From Winogradskyella sp. (GTDB lineage Bacteria > Bacteroidota > Bacteroidia > Flavobacteriales > Flavobacteriaceae), in contig NZ_JAOARH010000080.1 in the NCBI RefSeq assembly GCF_025210595.1, positions 1-58,343 on the forward strand: a DNA stretch of 58,343 bases, in the 5' to 3' direction. Positions 8,970 through 18,564 of this stretch are shown piece after piece. Under the pieces are notes generated by a model. It did not search any database and was not told the DNA's origin. It saw only the letters and a list, made by a program, of their open reading frames with translations. The stretch's first letter is position 1; each line of letters begins with the position of its first letter. Made by a program: the position numbers and the translations under genes.

Positions 8970-9830
8970 TTAATAATTAGCAAAATTAAAATTTAACATT
9001 TGCTTCATATGCTTATAAAGTTCTGGAAAATTAGATTTAAACTCAATTGGAGTTTCAATAAAATTTTCTAAAAGAACAGCAAAAAACTCAAAATGATTGG
9101 TATAAGCGTATGCTCTAAAATATCGGGAGGTTATTAAATCCTCTCTCACTACTTTATGATGTTGTAAATAGTCTGTTAGTTGATTAAACCCACTTTTAAA
9201 AATCTCACTACTTATATCGTTATTACTGAATGCATTTAAATGAATGGCGTGACCAAACTCATGTATCCCCAAATTTAAGTTATCATCACCTATATGATAA
9301 CCTTGTTTAAAATCTTCCCAAGAAAAAACAATAGCTCTTAATTGCGGATTAGTTTCACCCTTATGATATGTTTCATTGATTTTTGAATAATAACTTTCAG
9401 GATATATGATGATTTTATCAAATAAATCGAGATGGTAATTTCTAAAACCAAATGTTAGCATTACCGCTGTAGCGGATATGAGAGTTACCATCTTATCATC
9501 TACAAAAAGTCCATCTCTTCCAATAAATTCTTTTTGGTTTATAAATGTTGCTAGTCGATGTCTAAATACAGATTGCTCTTTCTCGTTGAGATTATTATAA
9601 AAACTAAACTCTTTTTTTAGAATTGATAATTGTTGTCTTGAAAGTTCTTTTTTAAACAGCACAACATTAAGGAAAAAAGGTTTTTTATTCTTTGAGGCAT
9701 AAAGCTTTTCTATAACAAAATAAACCCTCGTTAAAACTACAGAACCTATTACAACACATAGAACAATTAAGAAAAACACCTTAGGCATTGCATTTATCTC
9801 TGGCGGTTGGGTTTCCTGTAGGTAAATCAT
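8970..9830 (-). CDS. M90-family (MtfA-like) zinc peptidase with N-terminal membrane anchor
   Basis: A 286-residue protein with one N-terminal transmembrane segment (about residues 17-38, VFFLIVLCVVIGSVVL) and a zinc site HEFGHAIH near residue 190, preceded by LNLGI. These features match the zinc-dependent peptidase family of MtfA, the Mlc-titrating factor. Unlike E. coli MtfA it carries a membrane anchor, as is common in Bacteroidota homologues. The acidic third ligand is probably in the helix after HEFGHAIH but cannot be fixed by eye. A second Met at residue 15 is a possible alternative start but would cut close to the anchor. Confidence 0.75.
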   Translation of the reverse strand: MIYLQETQPPEINAMPKVFFLIVLCVVIGSVVLTRVYFVIEKLYASKNKKPFFLNVVLFKKELSRQQLSILKKEFSFYNNLNEKEQSVFRHRLATFINQKEFIGRDGLFVDDKMVTLISATAVMLTFGFRNYHLDLFDKIIIYPESYYSKINETYHKGETNPQLRAIVFSWEDFKQGYHIGDDNLNLGIHEFGHAIHLNAFSNNDISSEIFKSGFNQLTDYLQHHKVVREDLITSRYFRAYAYTNHFEFFAVLLENFIETPIEFKSNFPELYKHMKQMLNFNFANY

Positions 9831-9948
9831 GCTTAAATATATGGATAAAGCATAAAAGAAGAATGATTATATATACTTTATATTATGTACGAAATCATAA
9901 TTACAAAGATTACTCACAATTTTGTTTTGATTGATTTGAAAATACTTC

Positions 9949-9989
9949 AAAAAAAAAAAAAAAGGCAGCAATCTAAAATTACCACCTTT
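9949..9989 (-). terminator. Intrinsic terminator with 15-T tract after tRNA-Arg
   Basis: On the minus strand AAAGG-TG-GTAAT pairs with ATTGC-TG-CCTTT (one internal TG/TG bulge, one G-T pair) and is followed by an unbroken run of T (15 A at 9949-9963 on the plus strand). It ends the yqeY/tRNA-Arg transcription unit and explains the long A-run. Confidence 0.75.
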
Positions 9990-10034
9990 GACTTATTAAT
10001 TCTGTAACGTTATTAGGACGCTACACATTATTAG

Positions 10035-10108
10035 TGACCTCGAGAGGATTCGAACCTCCAACCCTCAGAGCCGAAATCTGATATTCTATCCAGTTGAACT
10101 ACGAGGCC
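10035..10108 (-). tRNA. tRNA-Arg (anticodon TCG)
   Basis: A 74-base cloverleaf on the minus strand. The acceptor stem GGCCTCG pairs with CGAGGTC (one G-T pair), the anticodon stem TCAGA/TCTGA encloses the loop TTTCGGC, giving anticodon TCG for arginine CGA codons, and the T arm carries GGTTCGAATCC. The discriminator base is A; CCA is not encoded. It sits 28 bases after yqeY on the same strand and is followed by a strong terminator. Confidence 0.93.
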
Positions 10109-10136
10109 AGAACTACTTGTGAAAGCAGATTCTCTA

Positions 10137-10589
10137 TTAAGACATCAACTTAGCCTTCACGATGCTAGATATCGTCTTTCCGTCTGCTCGCCCAGCTAAT
10201 TCTTTATTTACAATCCCCATAACTTTGCCCATATCTTTCATACCTTCTGCGCCTATTTCATCTATAGTCATCACTACAATCTTTTCTATTTCTTCCTCAC
10301 TTAATGCTTCTGGTAAAAATTGACCAATCACTTCAGCTTGTGCTAACTCTGGATCAGCTAAATCTTTACGATCTTGTTCTAAAAAAATGGCAGCACTATC
10401 TTTGCGTTGCTTTACCATTTTAGATAAGATTTTCAACTCTTGTTCTTCTGTTAAATCGTCTTCAGAATCTGCTGCTGTTTTAGCGAGCAATATTTCAGAT
10501 TTCACTGCTCTTAATGCTGCTAAAGCTGTTTGGTCTTTTGCTTTCATGGCTGCCTTCATAGCAGTCATAATATCTTGTTGTAAGCTCAT
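10137..10589 (-). CDS. yqeY: GatB/YqeY domain protein
   Basis: A 150-residue cytoplasmic protein of the usual YqeY length. The N-terminal helical part begins with SLQQDIMTAMKAAMKAKD and contains the conserved LRAVKSEIL block; the C-terminal part has the family motif MGKVMGIVNKELAGRADGK. YqeY resembles the tail domain of the GatB amidotransferase subunit and is thought to bind tRNA, but its role is not settled. It follows ftsZ on the same strand, with a terminator at 10658-10695 in between, so it probably has its own promoter. The tRNA-Arg gene lies directly downstream. Confidence 0.9.
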   Translation of the reverse strand: MSLQQDIMTAMKAAMKAKDQTALAALRAVKSEILLAKTAADSEDDLTEEQELKILSKMVKQRKDSAAIFLEQDRKDLADPELAQAEVIGQFLPEALSEEEIEKIVVMTIDEIGAEGMKDMGKVMGIVNKELAGRADGKTISSIVKAKLMS

Positions 10590-10657
10590 TTTTATCTTAA
10601 TTGAATTGAATTGCGAAGATACTAAAAAACTTAGCTAAGTTGAGATTTATACAATTA

Positions 10658-10695
10658 ACAAAAAAGCCCAAAATATTGAAAGATATTTCGGGCTT
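10658..10695 (-). terminator. Intrinsic terminator after ftsZ
   Basis: On the minus strand AAGCCCGAAATAT and ATATTTTGGGCTT form a 13-bp stem with one mismatch and a 6-base loop, followed by a T-run. It lies 36 bases after the ftsZ stop codon and closes the dcw cluster. Confidence 0.85.
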
Positions 10696-10730
10696 GACAT
10701 GGTGTAAAAACACTTAACTTAAACTTGCTA

Positions 10731-12656
10731 CTAATCTACGTTATCGTGTAAAAAAGAATTATTACTTCTTAATTGAATATCGTTATTATCATCTGTACCA
10801 ACAGATAATCTTGAAGCATTGGTTTCTGAAGAATGTTGAGCATCTTCTAGATTAACTCCTTGTCTTTTGTAAGCCGGCTCCTTTTCTATTTCGTCTATCT
10901 TAGCTGTATTGAATTTATAATTAAAATCCTTCATGTGTTTTCTTCGCTCATCTGCACGAGCTTTAATAAGTTCAGAAATTGGGCTGTTCATTGGATCTAT
11001 TTCTTCCTCTGTTAGCTCTTCAGTTTCTTCAACAGGAACAACTTTCTTTTCGAAAACAATTTCTTCTTTTACTTCAGTTTGCTCTGCTTTTGTATTAATA
11101 GAAGATTCATAGGTTTCAAAATCATCTAAAGCATAACGTTTCTCACCAGCTTCATTAACCTCGGTCACAGGAATTACTTCAACAGGTTCATTAACCTTAA
11201 TATCTTTTACCTCTTCATCTAAACTAAAAAACATCATACCTTCATTAGATTCAGGCTCTTCAATAGTTTCTGGTTCTTTTTTAGAAATAGGCAAATCAAA
11301 AGTTAAAGTAATTTGTTCATCTTCTGGCTCTATTTTAGTTGTCTCTACTTTATTCTCAATTGGTGTAATGATAAACTCTTCTGGTTCTACATTTAATTCT
11401 GCCTTTGAATCTAACACTTCATCATAAACCACATCCATGTTTTTAAGCAAATCTGTAGTTGGAATTAAATCCATACCTTGGTTTGCTTTAGTTTCAACCT
11501 CATCTTCATCTAATAGTGTATGACGCACAATTGGATCTTCTTTCTTTTCTTCTAATACAATATCTGGAGTAATAATAGCTGGCTCCTTTTCTTGTGTACT
11601 TATTTCCTCTGCAACCTCCTCTAAGGCATGAATTACTTTTTTAGTTTCGGTATTAGAAATTTCATTTTGCTGATCGATATCAAAACCTGTTGCAATTATA
11701 GTTACCGCAATAGACTCTTGTAATGATTCATCTTCACCAACACCCATAATAATATTAGCGCCATGACCAGCTTCATTTTGAATATGGTCATTAATTTCGC
11801 CAATCTCATCTATAGTTATTTCTTGAGAACCAGAAACAATAAGTAACAATACATTTTTAGCACCTGTAATTTTATTATCATTTAATAATGGTGAGTCTAA
11901 GGCTTTCATTATTGCATCTTGCGCTCTGGTTTGACCAGATGCTGTTGCAGACCCCATAATAGCGGTACCGCTGTTACTCAATACCGTTTTAGCATCACGT
12001 AAATCGATATTTTGCGTGTAGTGATGTGTAATTACTTCTGCAATACCTCTGGATGCTGTAGATAACACCTCATCCGCTTTAGAGAAACCTGCTTTAAAAC
12101 CAAGATTTCCGTAAACTTCTCTTAATTTATTATTATTAATTACAATTAATGAATCTACATGCTCTCTTAACTTTTCTATACCGCGTTGCGCTTGCTCATT
12201 ACGCATTTTCCCTTCAAACTGAAATGGCATAGTTACAATACCTACAGTAAGAATGTCTAATTCTTTAGCCATTTGAGCTATAATTGGTGCAGCACCTGTT
12301 CCTGTACCACCACCCATTCCTGCAGTAATAAATACCATTTTTGTATTGGTATCTAACATTCTGCGGATATCTTCTATACTCTCTACAGCTGCTTGCTCAC
12401 CAACATCTGGATTTGCACCAGCCCCTAAACCTTCGGTTAAGTTAACTCCTAATTGAATTTTATTTGGAACACCACTACTTTGAAGTGCCTGAGCATCGGT
12501 ATTACATATAACAAAATCGACACCTTTTATACCTTGTTGAAACATGTGATTTATGGCATTACTACCACCACCTCCAACACCAATAACCTTAATGACATTA
12601 GATTGGTGTTTAGGCAAATCAAATGAGATGTTTCCAAATTCGTTATTACTACTCAT
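10731..12656 (-). CDS. ftsZ: Cell division protein FtsZ with long acidic C-terminal extension
   Basis: The tubulin-like GTPase that forms the division ring. The nucleotide-binding region has [13 protein letters not shown] (27-39) and the tubulin signature GGGTGTG (115-121). The conserved GTPase part ends near residue 330; about 310 further residues are rich in Glu, Lys, Val and Pro and look disordered. The very end, [12 protein letters not shown], is a conserved Flavobacteria-type tail that probably takes the place of the usual FtsA-binding peptide. At 641 residues it is far longer than the 380-400 of most bacteria. It follows ftsA after 44 bases and is the last gene of the dcw cluster. Confidence 0.97.
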   Translation of the reverse strand: MSSNNEFGNISFDLPKHQSNVIKVIGVGGGGSNAINHMFQQGIKGVDFVICNTDAQALQSSGVPNKIQLGVNLTEGLGAGANPDVGEQAAVESIEDIRRMLDTNTKMVFITAGMGGGTGTGAAPIIAQMAKELDILTVGIVTMPFQFEGKMRNEQAQRGIEKLREHVDSLIVINNNKLREVYGNLGFKAGFSKADEVLSTASRGIAEVITHHYTQNIDLRDAKTVLSNSGTAIMGSATASGQTRAQDAIMKALDSPLLNDNKITGAKNVLLLIVSGSQEITIDEIGEINDHIQNEAGHGANIIMGVGEDESLQESIAVTIIATGFDIDQQNEISNTETKKVIHALEEVAEEISTQEKEPAIITPDIVLEEKKEDPIVRHTLLDEDEVETKANQGMDLIPTTDLLKNMDVVYDEVLDSKAELNVEPEEFIITPIENKVETTKIEPEDEQITLTFDLPISKKEPETIEEPESNEGMMFFSLDEEVKDIKVNEPVEVIPVTEVNEAGEKRYALDDFETYESSINTKAEQTEVKEEIVFEKKVVPVEETEELTEEEIDPMNSPISELIKARADERRKHMKDFNYKFNTAKIDEIEKEPAYKRQGVNLEDAQHSSETNASRLSVGTDDNNDIQLRSNNSFLHDNVD

Positions 12657-12700
12657 ATTTTTTGAGATTATGGGATTTTATATCTTGATTAATTAATTAT

Positions 12701-14035
12701 CTACTCTGCGTTATCTAAAAACTCTTTAACACGCTCTGTCAACTTATCTAAAAAAGAACGACGCTCTTTCTTTGGTTCTTCTACAATTTCTTCTGGTTGC
12801 AATTCGTCATCAATTTCATTCTCTGCAACATCAGCATGCATCTCTACTTCAACTCCCTCAGCTTTTTTTCGTTCCTGACGTTTAAGACCATCCATTACCA
12901 AACCAACTGCTGTAGCAAACAGAGGGCTAGCAATATCCTCATCGCTATCACCTGCTAAATGCTCATTAGGATATCCTATTCTGGTATCCATGCCTGTAAT
13001 GTACTCTACAAGTTGCTTTAAATGCTTTAATTGGCTTCCACCTCCTGTTAAAACTATACCTGCAATTAATTTTTTCTTTTGCTCTTCGTGGCCGTAATTC
13101 TTTATCTCTACATAAACTTGTTCTATAATTTCTACGACACGAGCGTGAATAATTTTAGACAGGTTTTTTAATGTTATTTCTTTTGGTTCTCTACCTCTTA
13201 ACCCTGGAATAGATACAATTTCATTATCCTTGTTTTCACCAGGCCAAGCAGATCCGAATTTTATTTTTAGTAGCTCTGCTTGCTTTTCTATAATAGAACA
13301 CCCTTCTTTTATATCTTCTGTAATAACATTACCACCAAATGGAATCACTGCAGTATGTCTAATAATTCCATCTTTAAAAACTGCTAAGTCCGTTGTTCCT
13401 CCACCTATATCAATCAAAGCTACACCAGCTTCTTTTTCTTCTTGACTTAATACTGCGTTTGCAGATGCTAATGGTTCTAGAGTGATGCCTTCTAATTCTA
13501 ATCCGGCACTTTTAACACATCTACCTATGTTTCTAATCGATGATACTTGACCAACGACTACATGAAAATTGGCTTCTAGTCTTCCACCGTACATTCCTAT
13601 TGGTTCTTTGATCTCTGCCTGACCATCAACTTTAAATTCTTGTGGTAGTACATGAATAATTTCTTCACCAGGAAGCATCACTAACTTGTGTACCTGATTA
13701 ATTAGACGATCTATATCCGTTTCATCAATAACTAAATCTGAATTTGCTCTTGTGATATAGTCGCTATGTTGCAAACTACGAATATGCTGACCTGCAATAC
13801 CTACGGTAACATCTTCTATTTTTTCTGATGCTGCTGCTTCTGCTTCTTGAACAGCTTGCTGAATCGATTGAATAGTTTGCGTAATATTATTTACAACACC
13901 ACGATGAACTCCTAAGCTTTTAGATTTACCGACACCTAGAATTTCTAATTTACCATACTCGTTTTTACGACCAATCATGGCCACAATCTTTGTGGTTCCT
14001 ATATCTAAACCTACCGAAATGTTATGATTGTCCAT
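12701..14035 (-). CDS. ftsA: Cell division protein FtsA
   Basis: An actin-like ATPase that tethers FtsZ to the inner membrane. Phosphate-binding motifs are visible: DIGTTKIVAMIG (11-22) and, near residue 210, DIGGGTTDLAVF; the adenosine motif LTGGGSQL lies near residue 335. The C-terminal end, RSFLDKLTERVKEFLDNAE, is an amphipathic helix like the membrane-targeting sequence of other FtsA proteins, preceded by an acidic linker. At 444 residues it is slightly longer than E. coli FtsA. It starts 3 bases after the ftsQ stop codon and is thus probably translated from the same message. Confidence 0.97.
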   Translation of the reverse strand: MDNHNISVGLDIGTTKIVAMIGRKNEYGKLEILGVGKSKSLGVHRGVVNNITQTIQSIQQAVQEAEAAASEKIEDVTVGIAGQHIRSLQHSDYITRANSDLVIDETDIDRLINQVHKLVMLPGEEIIHVLPQEFKVDGQAEIKEPIGMYGGRLEANFHVVVGQVSSIRNIGRCVKSAGLELEGITLEPLASANAVLSQEEKEAGVALIDIGGGTTDLAVFKDGIIRHTAVIPFGGNVITEDIKEGCSIIEKQAELLKIKFGSAWPGENKDNEIVSIPGLRGREPKEITLKNLSKIIHARVVEIIEQVYVEIKNYGHEEQKKKLIAGIVLTGGGSQLKHLKQLVEYITGMDTRIGYPNEHLAGDSDEDIASPLFATAVGLVMDGLKRQERKKAEGVEVEMHADVAENEIDDELQPEEIVEEPKKERRSFLDKLTERVKEFLDNAE

Positions 14036-14038
14036 AGC

Positions 14039-14758
14039 TTATATTTTGGTGCAAATGACTTGTTTGTCGAATTTTAGATTAACTAACTTATACTTGTTTA
14101 ATATGTTATCTTTTAATGCCTTTTGATAAAAAGCCTTAAAATTATTTATCTTTTTATTTAGCTTTTTTAAAGTTCCTAAATGAACTCTAAAATTGCTTTT
14201 TCGAATTTTAAAATCGATAGTTTCATCATCGTTCTGATGAATTTCTATCACATGCTTTTTTAAAAATTCGTCTTCATTGACAGCTTTTGCAAATTGAAAA
14301 ACTGTCTCTAAATTGTTTTTTTTAATATTACCCGTAACTAAAGGCACTCTTGCTGCAAAATTAGACGACAAAGGCATATATAAACCTTCATCATCTATAT
14401 AATATGATGCATTTGTATGTACTCTAGCAATAGGTTGTTTTTGTTTTATTTCTACCGAAAGCTCACCATTTACTGACATAAACACTTCTGCTTTCTTAAT
14501 CATTGGATTAGATTTCAGGGCAGTTTCTAACTCATTCAAATCTATGATATCTTTGGATTGTCCCGCAACATGATCTTGATTTTGTATTAACAATTTACTA
14601 ACAGCCTCTTCGGTGATAAACAAGGTGTTTTCGCCCAAAAATTGGATATTTGGTTCTGTCACTTTTCTGTAGTCATTTCTATATTTAGAAAAGGCAAACA
14701 AAAAACCAACCACAAGCACTAACCCTATGACCTTTATGTAGTTATAATTAATTCGCAA
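14039..14758 (-). CDS. ftsQ: Cell division protein FtsQ (DivIB-like)
   Basis: A 239-residue bitopic protein with a short cytoplasmic start, one transmembrane helix (about residues 8-25, VIGLVLVVGFLFAFSK) and a periplasmic part. Sequence identity to model FtsQ is low, as usual in Bacteroidota, but the ELETALKSNPMIKKAEVFMSVNGEL segment is the typical POTRA-FtsQ core, and the position between murC and ftsA fixes the call. It overlaps the end of murC by 11 bases. FtsQ links FtsL/FtsB to the divisome; no ftsB is seen here. Confidence 0.9.
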   Translation of the reverse strand: MRINYNYIKVIGLVLVVGFLFAFSKYRNDYRKVTEPNIQFLGENTLFITEEAVSKLLIQNQDHVAGQSKDIIDLNELETALKSNPMIKKAEVFMSVNGELSVEIKQKQPIARVHTNASYYIDDEGLYMPLSSNFAARVPLVTGNIKKNNLETVFQFAKAVNEDEFLKKHVIEIHQNDDETIDFKIRKSNFRVHLGTLKKLNKKINNFKAFYQKALKDNILNKYKLVNLKFDKQVICTKI

Positions 14759-16154
14759 TACAAAGTGCTTTTTTTATATGTTTTACTTCTGCTCCAATAT
14801 CTCCTGCACCAAGCGTTAAAACAACTTGAGCTTTTGAAGTTTTAATTTCATTAATAATTTCTGATTTTGAAATCAGCTTTTTATTAGGATTTTCAATTTT
14901 ATCTAAAAGCCATTTTGAAGTGACTCCTTCAATAGGCAACTCTCTTGCTGGATAAATATCTAACAATAAGACTTCGTCAAATTTTGAAAGACTATTAGCA
15001 AACTCATCTACAAAGTCTCTTGTACGACTAAATAAATGCGGCTGAAATACAGCTAATACTTTTTTATCTGGATACATTTCTCTAACTGCCTGATGTACTG
15101 CATTAATTTCCTCTGGATGATGAGCATAATCATCGACAAATACAAAATCATTTGTTTTAATCTGGTAAGTAAATCTACGTTTAACCCCTTTGTAAGATGC
15201 TAAACCCTTGGCGAGCTGGTTGTTAGGGCAACCATATATTACAGCCATCGCCAAGGCGATTATTGCATTCGACAAATTATGTCTACCAGGTAGGTTAAAT
15301 TGAAAACCTTCATACAACTCATTAGGCGTTTGCAAATCAAACACATAAGAACCGTTTTCTATTTTTATATTTTTTGCACAAAAGTCAGAATCATCTTCTA
15401 TACCATAGGTTATTCCTTTGAGTGGCAAACCATTTTTCACAAACAATCTACCATTTGGCTTTATACATTCTGAAAACTCTTTAAATGTTTTTGTAAGCTC
15501 TGAAGCATCTCCATAGATATCTAAATGATCTGCATCCATAGATGTTATGCATGCTAAATCTGGAGATAGAGTTAAAAACGAACGATCAAACTCATCAGCT
15601 TCTACAACAGTTACTTCAGTACCATTCAAAATTAGGTTTGAGTTATAGTTTTCACTTATGCCACCTAAAAAAGCCGTTACAGAAACACCACAACTATTAA
15701 GTAAATGACCTAAAATACTCGTTGTTGTGGTTTTACCATGTGTACCAGCAACAGCTAAACACGTGGTTTGTTTCGTGATTTCTCCTAAAATTTCAGATCT
15801 CTTATAAATATTAAAATCATTATTCTTAAAGTAATTTAGCTCAGAATGATTTTTTGGAATTGCTGGTGTATAAACCACCAAAGTATCCTTATTATTTAAA
15901 TACTTTGTATCAATTTCAGTAATATCATCATTAAAATGAATAGCAACTCCTAAATTTTGTAAATCATTAGTAATGTCAGTTGGAGTTTTGTCATAACCAG
16001 CCACATGGTTTCCATTAGCCACAAAGTAACGCGCCAATGCACTCATGCCAATACCACCTATTCCAACAAAATAAACATTAGAAGCCCATGCCAAACCTTT
16101 TCCATTAGGAAAGGCTTTTTCACTAAAACTAATATCTTTACTCTTATCTATCAT
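14748..16154 (-). CDS. murC: UDP-N-acetylmuramate--L-alanine ligase
   Basis: Adds L-Ala to UDP-MurNAc, the first step of peptide stem synthesis in the cytoplasm. The 468-residue protein has an N-terminal UDP-binding glycine motif GIGGIGMSAL (31-40), the ATP-binding loop GTHGKTTT (137-144), and DDYAHHPEE in the central/C-terminal part, which is characteristic of MurC. It shares one base with murG at its start and overlaps ftsQ by 11 bases at its end, which points to translational coupling. Confidence 0.96.
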   Translation of the reverse strand: MIDKSKDISFSEKAFPNGKGLAWASNVYFVGIGGIGMSALARYFVANGNHVAGYDKTPTDITNDLQNLGVAIHFNDDITEIDTKYLNNKDTLVVYTPAIPKNHSELNYFKNNDFNIYKRSEILGEITKQTTCLAVAGTHGKTTTTSILGHLLNSCGVSVTAFLGGISENYNSNLILNGTEVTVVEADEFDRSFLTLSPDLACITSMDADHLDIYGDASELTKTFKEFSECIKPNGRLFVKNGLPLKGITYGIEDDSDFCAKNIKIENGSYVFDLQTPNELYEGFQFNLPGRHNLSNAIIALAMAVIYGCPNNQLAKGLASYKGVKRRFTYQIKTNDFVFVDDYAHHPEEINAVHQAVREMYPDKKVLAVFQPHLFSRTRDFVDEFANSLSKFDEVLLLDIYPARELPIEGVTSKWLLDKIENPNKKLISKSEIINEIKTSKAQVVLTLGAGDIGAEVKHIKKALCIAN

Positions 16155-17254
16155 TAATTCAATAGTTTTTCAACTTCATCTACAATATCTTGCGTAGCAT
16201 TTATTAAAGCTAAATCTTTAATATTCTTACTTAATTCTTCACGTTTATCTTTATCTAAAATCAATTCTGAAAATTGTTTTTGAAACTCAGATTCTAAATC
16301 TTTTTCTCTTATTAATAGTGCAGCATTTTTATCAGAAACCGCTTTTGCGTTTTTAGTCTGATGATCCTCTGCTACATTAGGTGATGGAATAAAAACCGTA
16401 GGTTTACCAACTATACACAGCTCCGAAACTGAAATCGCGCCTGCTCTAGAAATAATAACATCTGCAGCAGCATAAGCCATATCCATGTTGTTTAAAAATG
16501 CGTGTACCTGAACATTTTTCAGTTTATTATATTGCTTGTATCGATCATAATATAGCTTACCACATTGCCAAATTAATTGCACGTTATTCTCTTCAAAAAA
16601 ATCTAGGTTAGATTCAATTAATTCGTTTATTCTTCTTGCACCCAAACTACCTCCTAAAACTAATAAAGTATGCTTACTATGAATGAGTTTAAAAATATCT
16701 TTAGCTTTAACATTTACTCCTTCTATTTCAAGCAAATTCTTTCTAATTGGGTTTCCTGTAAGCCTTATCTTTTCTTTTGGAAAAAATCTATCTAAACCAT
16801 CATAAGCCACACAAATTGTATTTACTTTTTTACCTAAAAGCTTATTTGTAATTCCTGGATAAGAATTTTGCTCCTGAATTAAACTTGGTATCTTTTTAGC
16901 CGTAGCCATTTGCAATAATGGGCCACTAGCAAAGCCACCAGTACCAATAACAACATCGGGTTTAAATGACTTTATAATTTTTTTTGACCTCAAGAGACTA
17001 ACCAACAACTTAAATGGGAACATTACATTTTTTAGCGTAAGTTTTCTTTGAATCCCAGAAATCCACAAGCCTTCAATTTTATAACCTGCCTGAGGCACTT
17101 TATCCATTTCCATTCTATCAGAAGCACCAACGAATAAAAACTCTGCGTTTGGATAGCGCGTTTTTAACTCATTTGCAATAGCAATTGCAGGATAGATATG
17201 ACCTCCTGTACCTCCTCCTGAAAGGATAAATTTGTATGTTTTATTATTACTCAA
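16154..17254 (-). CDS. murG: UDP-GlcNAc:undecaprenyl-PP-MurNAc-pentapeptide GlcNAc transferase (lipid II synthase)
   Basis: Makes lipid II from lipid I at the inner face of the cytoplasmic membrane. The 366-residue protein has the N-terminal GGGTGGH loop (13-19) of the GT-B fold and a second glycine-rich block [10 protein letters not shown]; the donor site includes [10 protein letters not shown] and the [14 protein letters not shown] segment, all MurG hallmarks. It sits 17 bases after ftsW and overlaps murC by one base. Confidence 0.96.
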   Translation of the reverse strand: MSNNKTYKFILSGGGTGGHIYPAIAIANELKTRYPNAEFLFVGASDRMEMDKVPQAGYKIEGLWISGIQRKLTLKNVMFPFKLLVSLLRSKKIIKSFKPDVVIGTGGFASGPLLQMATAKKIPSLIQEQNSYPGITNKLLGKKVNTICVAYDGLDRFFPKEKIRLTGNPIRKNLLEIEGVNVKAKDIFKLIHSKHTLLVLGGSLGARRINELIESNLDFFEENNVQLIWQCGKLYYDRYKQYNKLKNVQVHAFLNNMDMAYAAADVIISRAGAISVSELCIVGKPTVFIPSPNVAEDHQTKNAKAVSDKNAALLIREKDLESEFQKQFSELILDKDKREELSKNIKDLALINATQDIVDEVEKLLN

Positions 17255-17271
17255 ATTTTAAAAATCCCATC

Positions 17272-18471
17272 CTAAATTGTTTCACTTAATATATCTAAAG
17301 GATTATCTCCTTCAATAATTTCATTCTCTTTTATTTCTTGTCTTTTAGCACTAACACTAAGTATAATTCCTATAGCCATACACGTCATCCAAATTGAAGT
17401 TCCACCACTACTAATTAAAGGTAATGTTTGCCCTGTTACAGGAAACAACTCAACTGCAACTGCCATATTTATTAATGCCTGAAATACTATTGGCAAACCA
17501 ACACCAAGCACTAATAACCTTCCAAAAACAGTATCTGATTTTTGAGATACAATAACAATTCTAAACAGCAACCAAGAATACATCACTAACAGAAACAACC
17601 CTCCAACTAAACCATACTCCTCTATGATAATTGCAAAAATGAAATCTGAAGATGATTGTGGCAATAGATATTTTGTTGGGCTTTTACCTGGACCAAGCCC
17701 AAAAATACCACCTGATGCAATTGCCGTTTTAGATCTTTCTATTTGGTAGTCTGCTTCAGTATCTTCACTATTTGAGAAATTTTCAATTCTACTCATCCAA
17801 GTATCAACTCGGTTTGGCATTGCCTCCGGAAATGCTTTTGCAACTAAAACAAAAAGCGTTAAGGACACTAAACCAGTACCAATGATTATTAATAAATATT
17901 TAATGGGATAACCTCCTATAAATGTCAACATCATCACCATTGTAAAAATAATTGCAGTTGTTGAAAAATTAGCTGGAAGAATTAAGATTAACACAAAAAA
18001 CACAGGTACCCAAAGTGGCAAAATGGTATCTTTAAACGAAATGACTTTATCTTTAATCTTAGACAAATAGCGTGCTACATATACCATTAAAACTACAGCA
18101 GCTAAAGTTGATGTCTGAAACGACATATTTACCACAGGAATATTAATCCACCGACTTGTATTTGTTCCTTGAGAATTTGTAGAGCCTTGTAAAATTGTAA
18201 TTAAAAGCAATACCAATACTACAGGAATCAAAATCATAGATAACCCTTTAAAGTACCTATACGGAACTTTATGAACAGCAAACATAATTGCAAATCCAAG
18301 TGACAAATGCATAAAATGCTTTACAAAAAAAGAAAAAGTATTAGCGCTCTCACCATAGTCAGCTAAGTTACTTGCAGCACTATACACAGGCAAAAACGAG
18401 AAAATAGCCAACAATGTAGCTATCGCCCAAATGGCTCTATCTCCTTTTATTTGTGAAAATATGTTTTGCAT
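17272..18471 (-). CDS. ftsW: Septal peptidoglycan glycosyltransferase FtsW
   Basis: A 399-residue SEDS-family polymerase with about ten transmembrane helices. Family marks include RWINIP in the first third, the GLGPGKSPTKYLLPQSSSDFIF stretch that contains the conserved periplasmic loop, and GQTLPLISSGGTS near the end. It polymerises lipid II at the septum together with the transpeptidase encoded by ftsI in the same cluster. The short-repeat remnant at 18484-18560 separates it from murD, the largest break but one in the cluster. Confidence 0.94.
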   Translation of the reverse strand: MQNIFSQIKGDRAIWAIATLLAIFSFLPVYSAASNLADYGESANTFSFFVKHFMHLSLGFAIMFAVHKVPYRYFKGLSMILIPVVLVLLLITILQGSTNSQGTNTSRWINIPVVNMSFQTSTLAAVVLMVYVARYLSKIKDKVISFKDTILPLWVPVFFVLILILPANFSTTAIIFTMVMMLTFIGGYPIKYLLIIIGTGLVSLTLFVLVAKAFPEAMPNRVDTWMSRIENFSNSEDTEADYQIERSKTAIASGGIFGLGPGKSPTKYLLPQSSSDFIFAIIIEEYGLVGGLFLLVMYSWLLFRIVIVSQKSDTVFGRLLVLGVGLPIVFQALINMAVAVELFPVTGQTLPLISSGGTSIWMTCMAIGIILSVSAKRQEIKENEIIEGDNPLDILSETI

Positions 18472-18483
18472 CTTTTTTTTGTT

Positions 18484-18560
18484 ATTCCTTCAAAAAACAG
18501 GAATCTAATTATTATTCATTTTAATTCTTACGGATTCCACATCAAGTGCGGAATGACAGT
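18484..18560. repeat. Degenerate interspersed palindromic repeat between murD and ftsW
   Basis: Contains two short palindromes: ATTCCT/AGGAAT (18484-18504 region) and GGATTCC...GGAATGAC (18532-18556 region). Similar pieces occur at 25034-25056 and 27580-27598 in this window. The spelling resembles short intergenic repeats that are frequent in Flavobacteriaceae genomes (from memory). It may act as a weak hairpin within the dcw message. Confidence 0.45.
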
Positions 18561-18564
18561 TTTG

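Noticed and set aside
9949-9963. Run of 15 A as a sequencing artefact or phase-variation tract
   Set aside because: It is the T-tract of a clear hairpin on the opposite strand that ends the tRNA-Arg unit, and it does not lie in a coding frame or promoter spacer.
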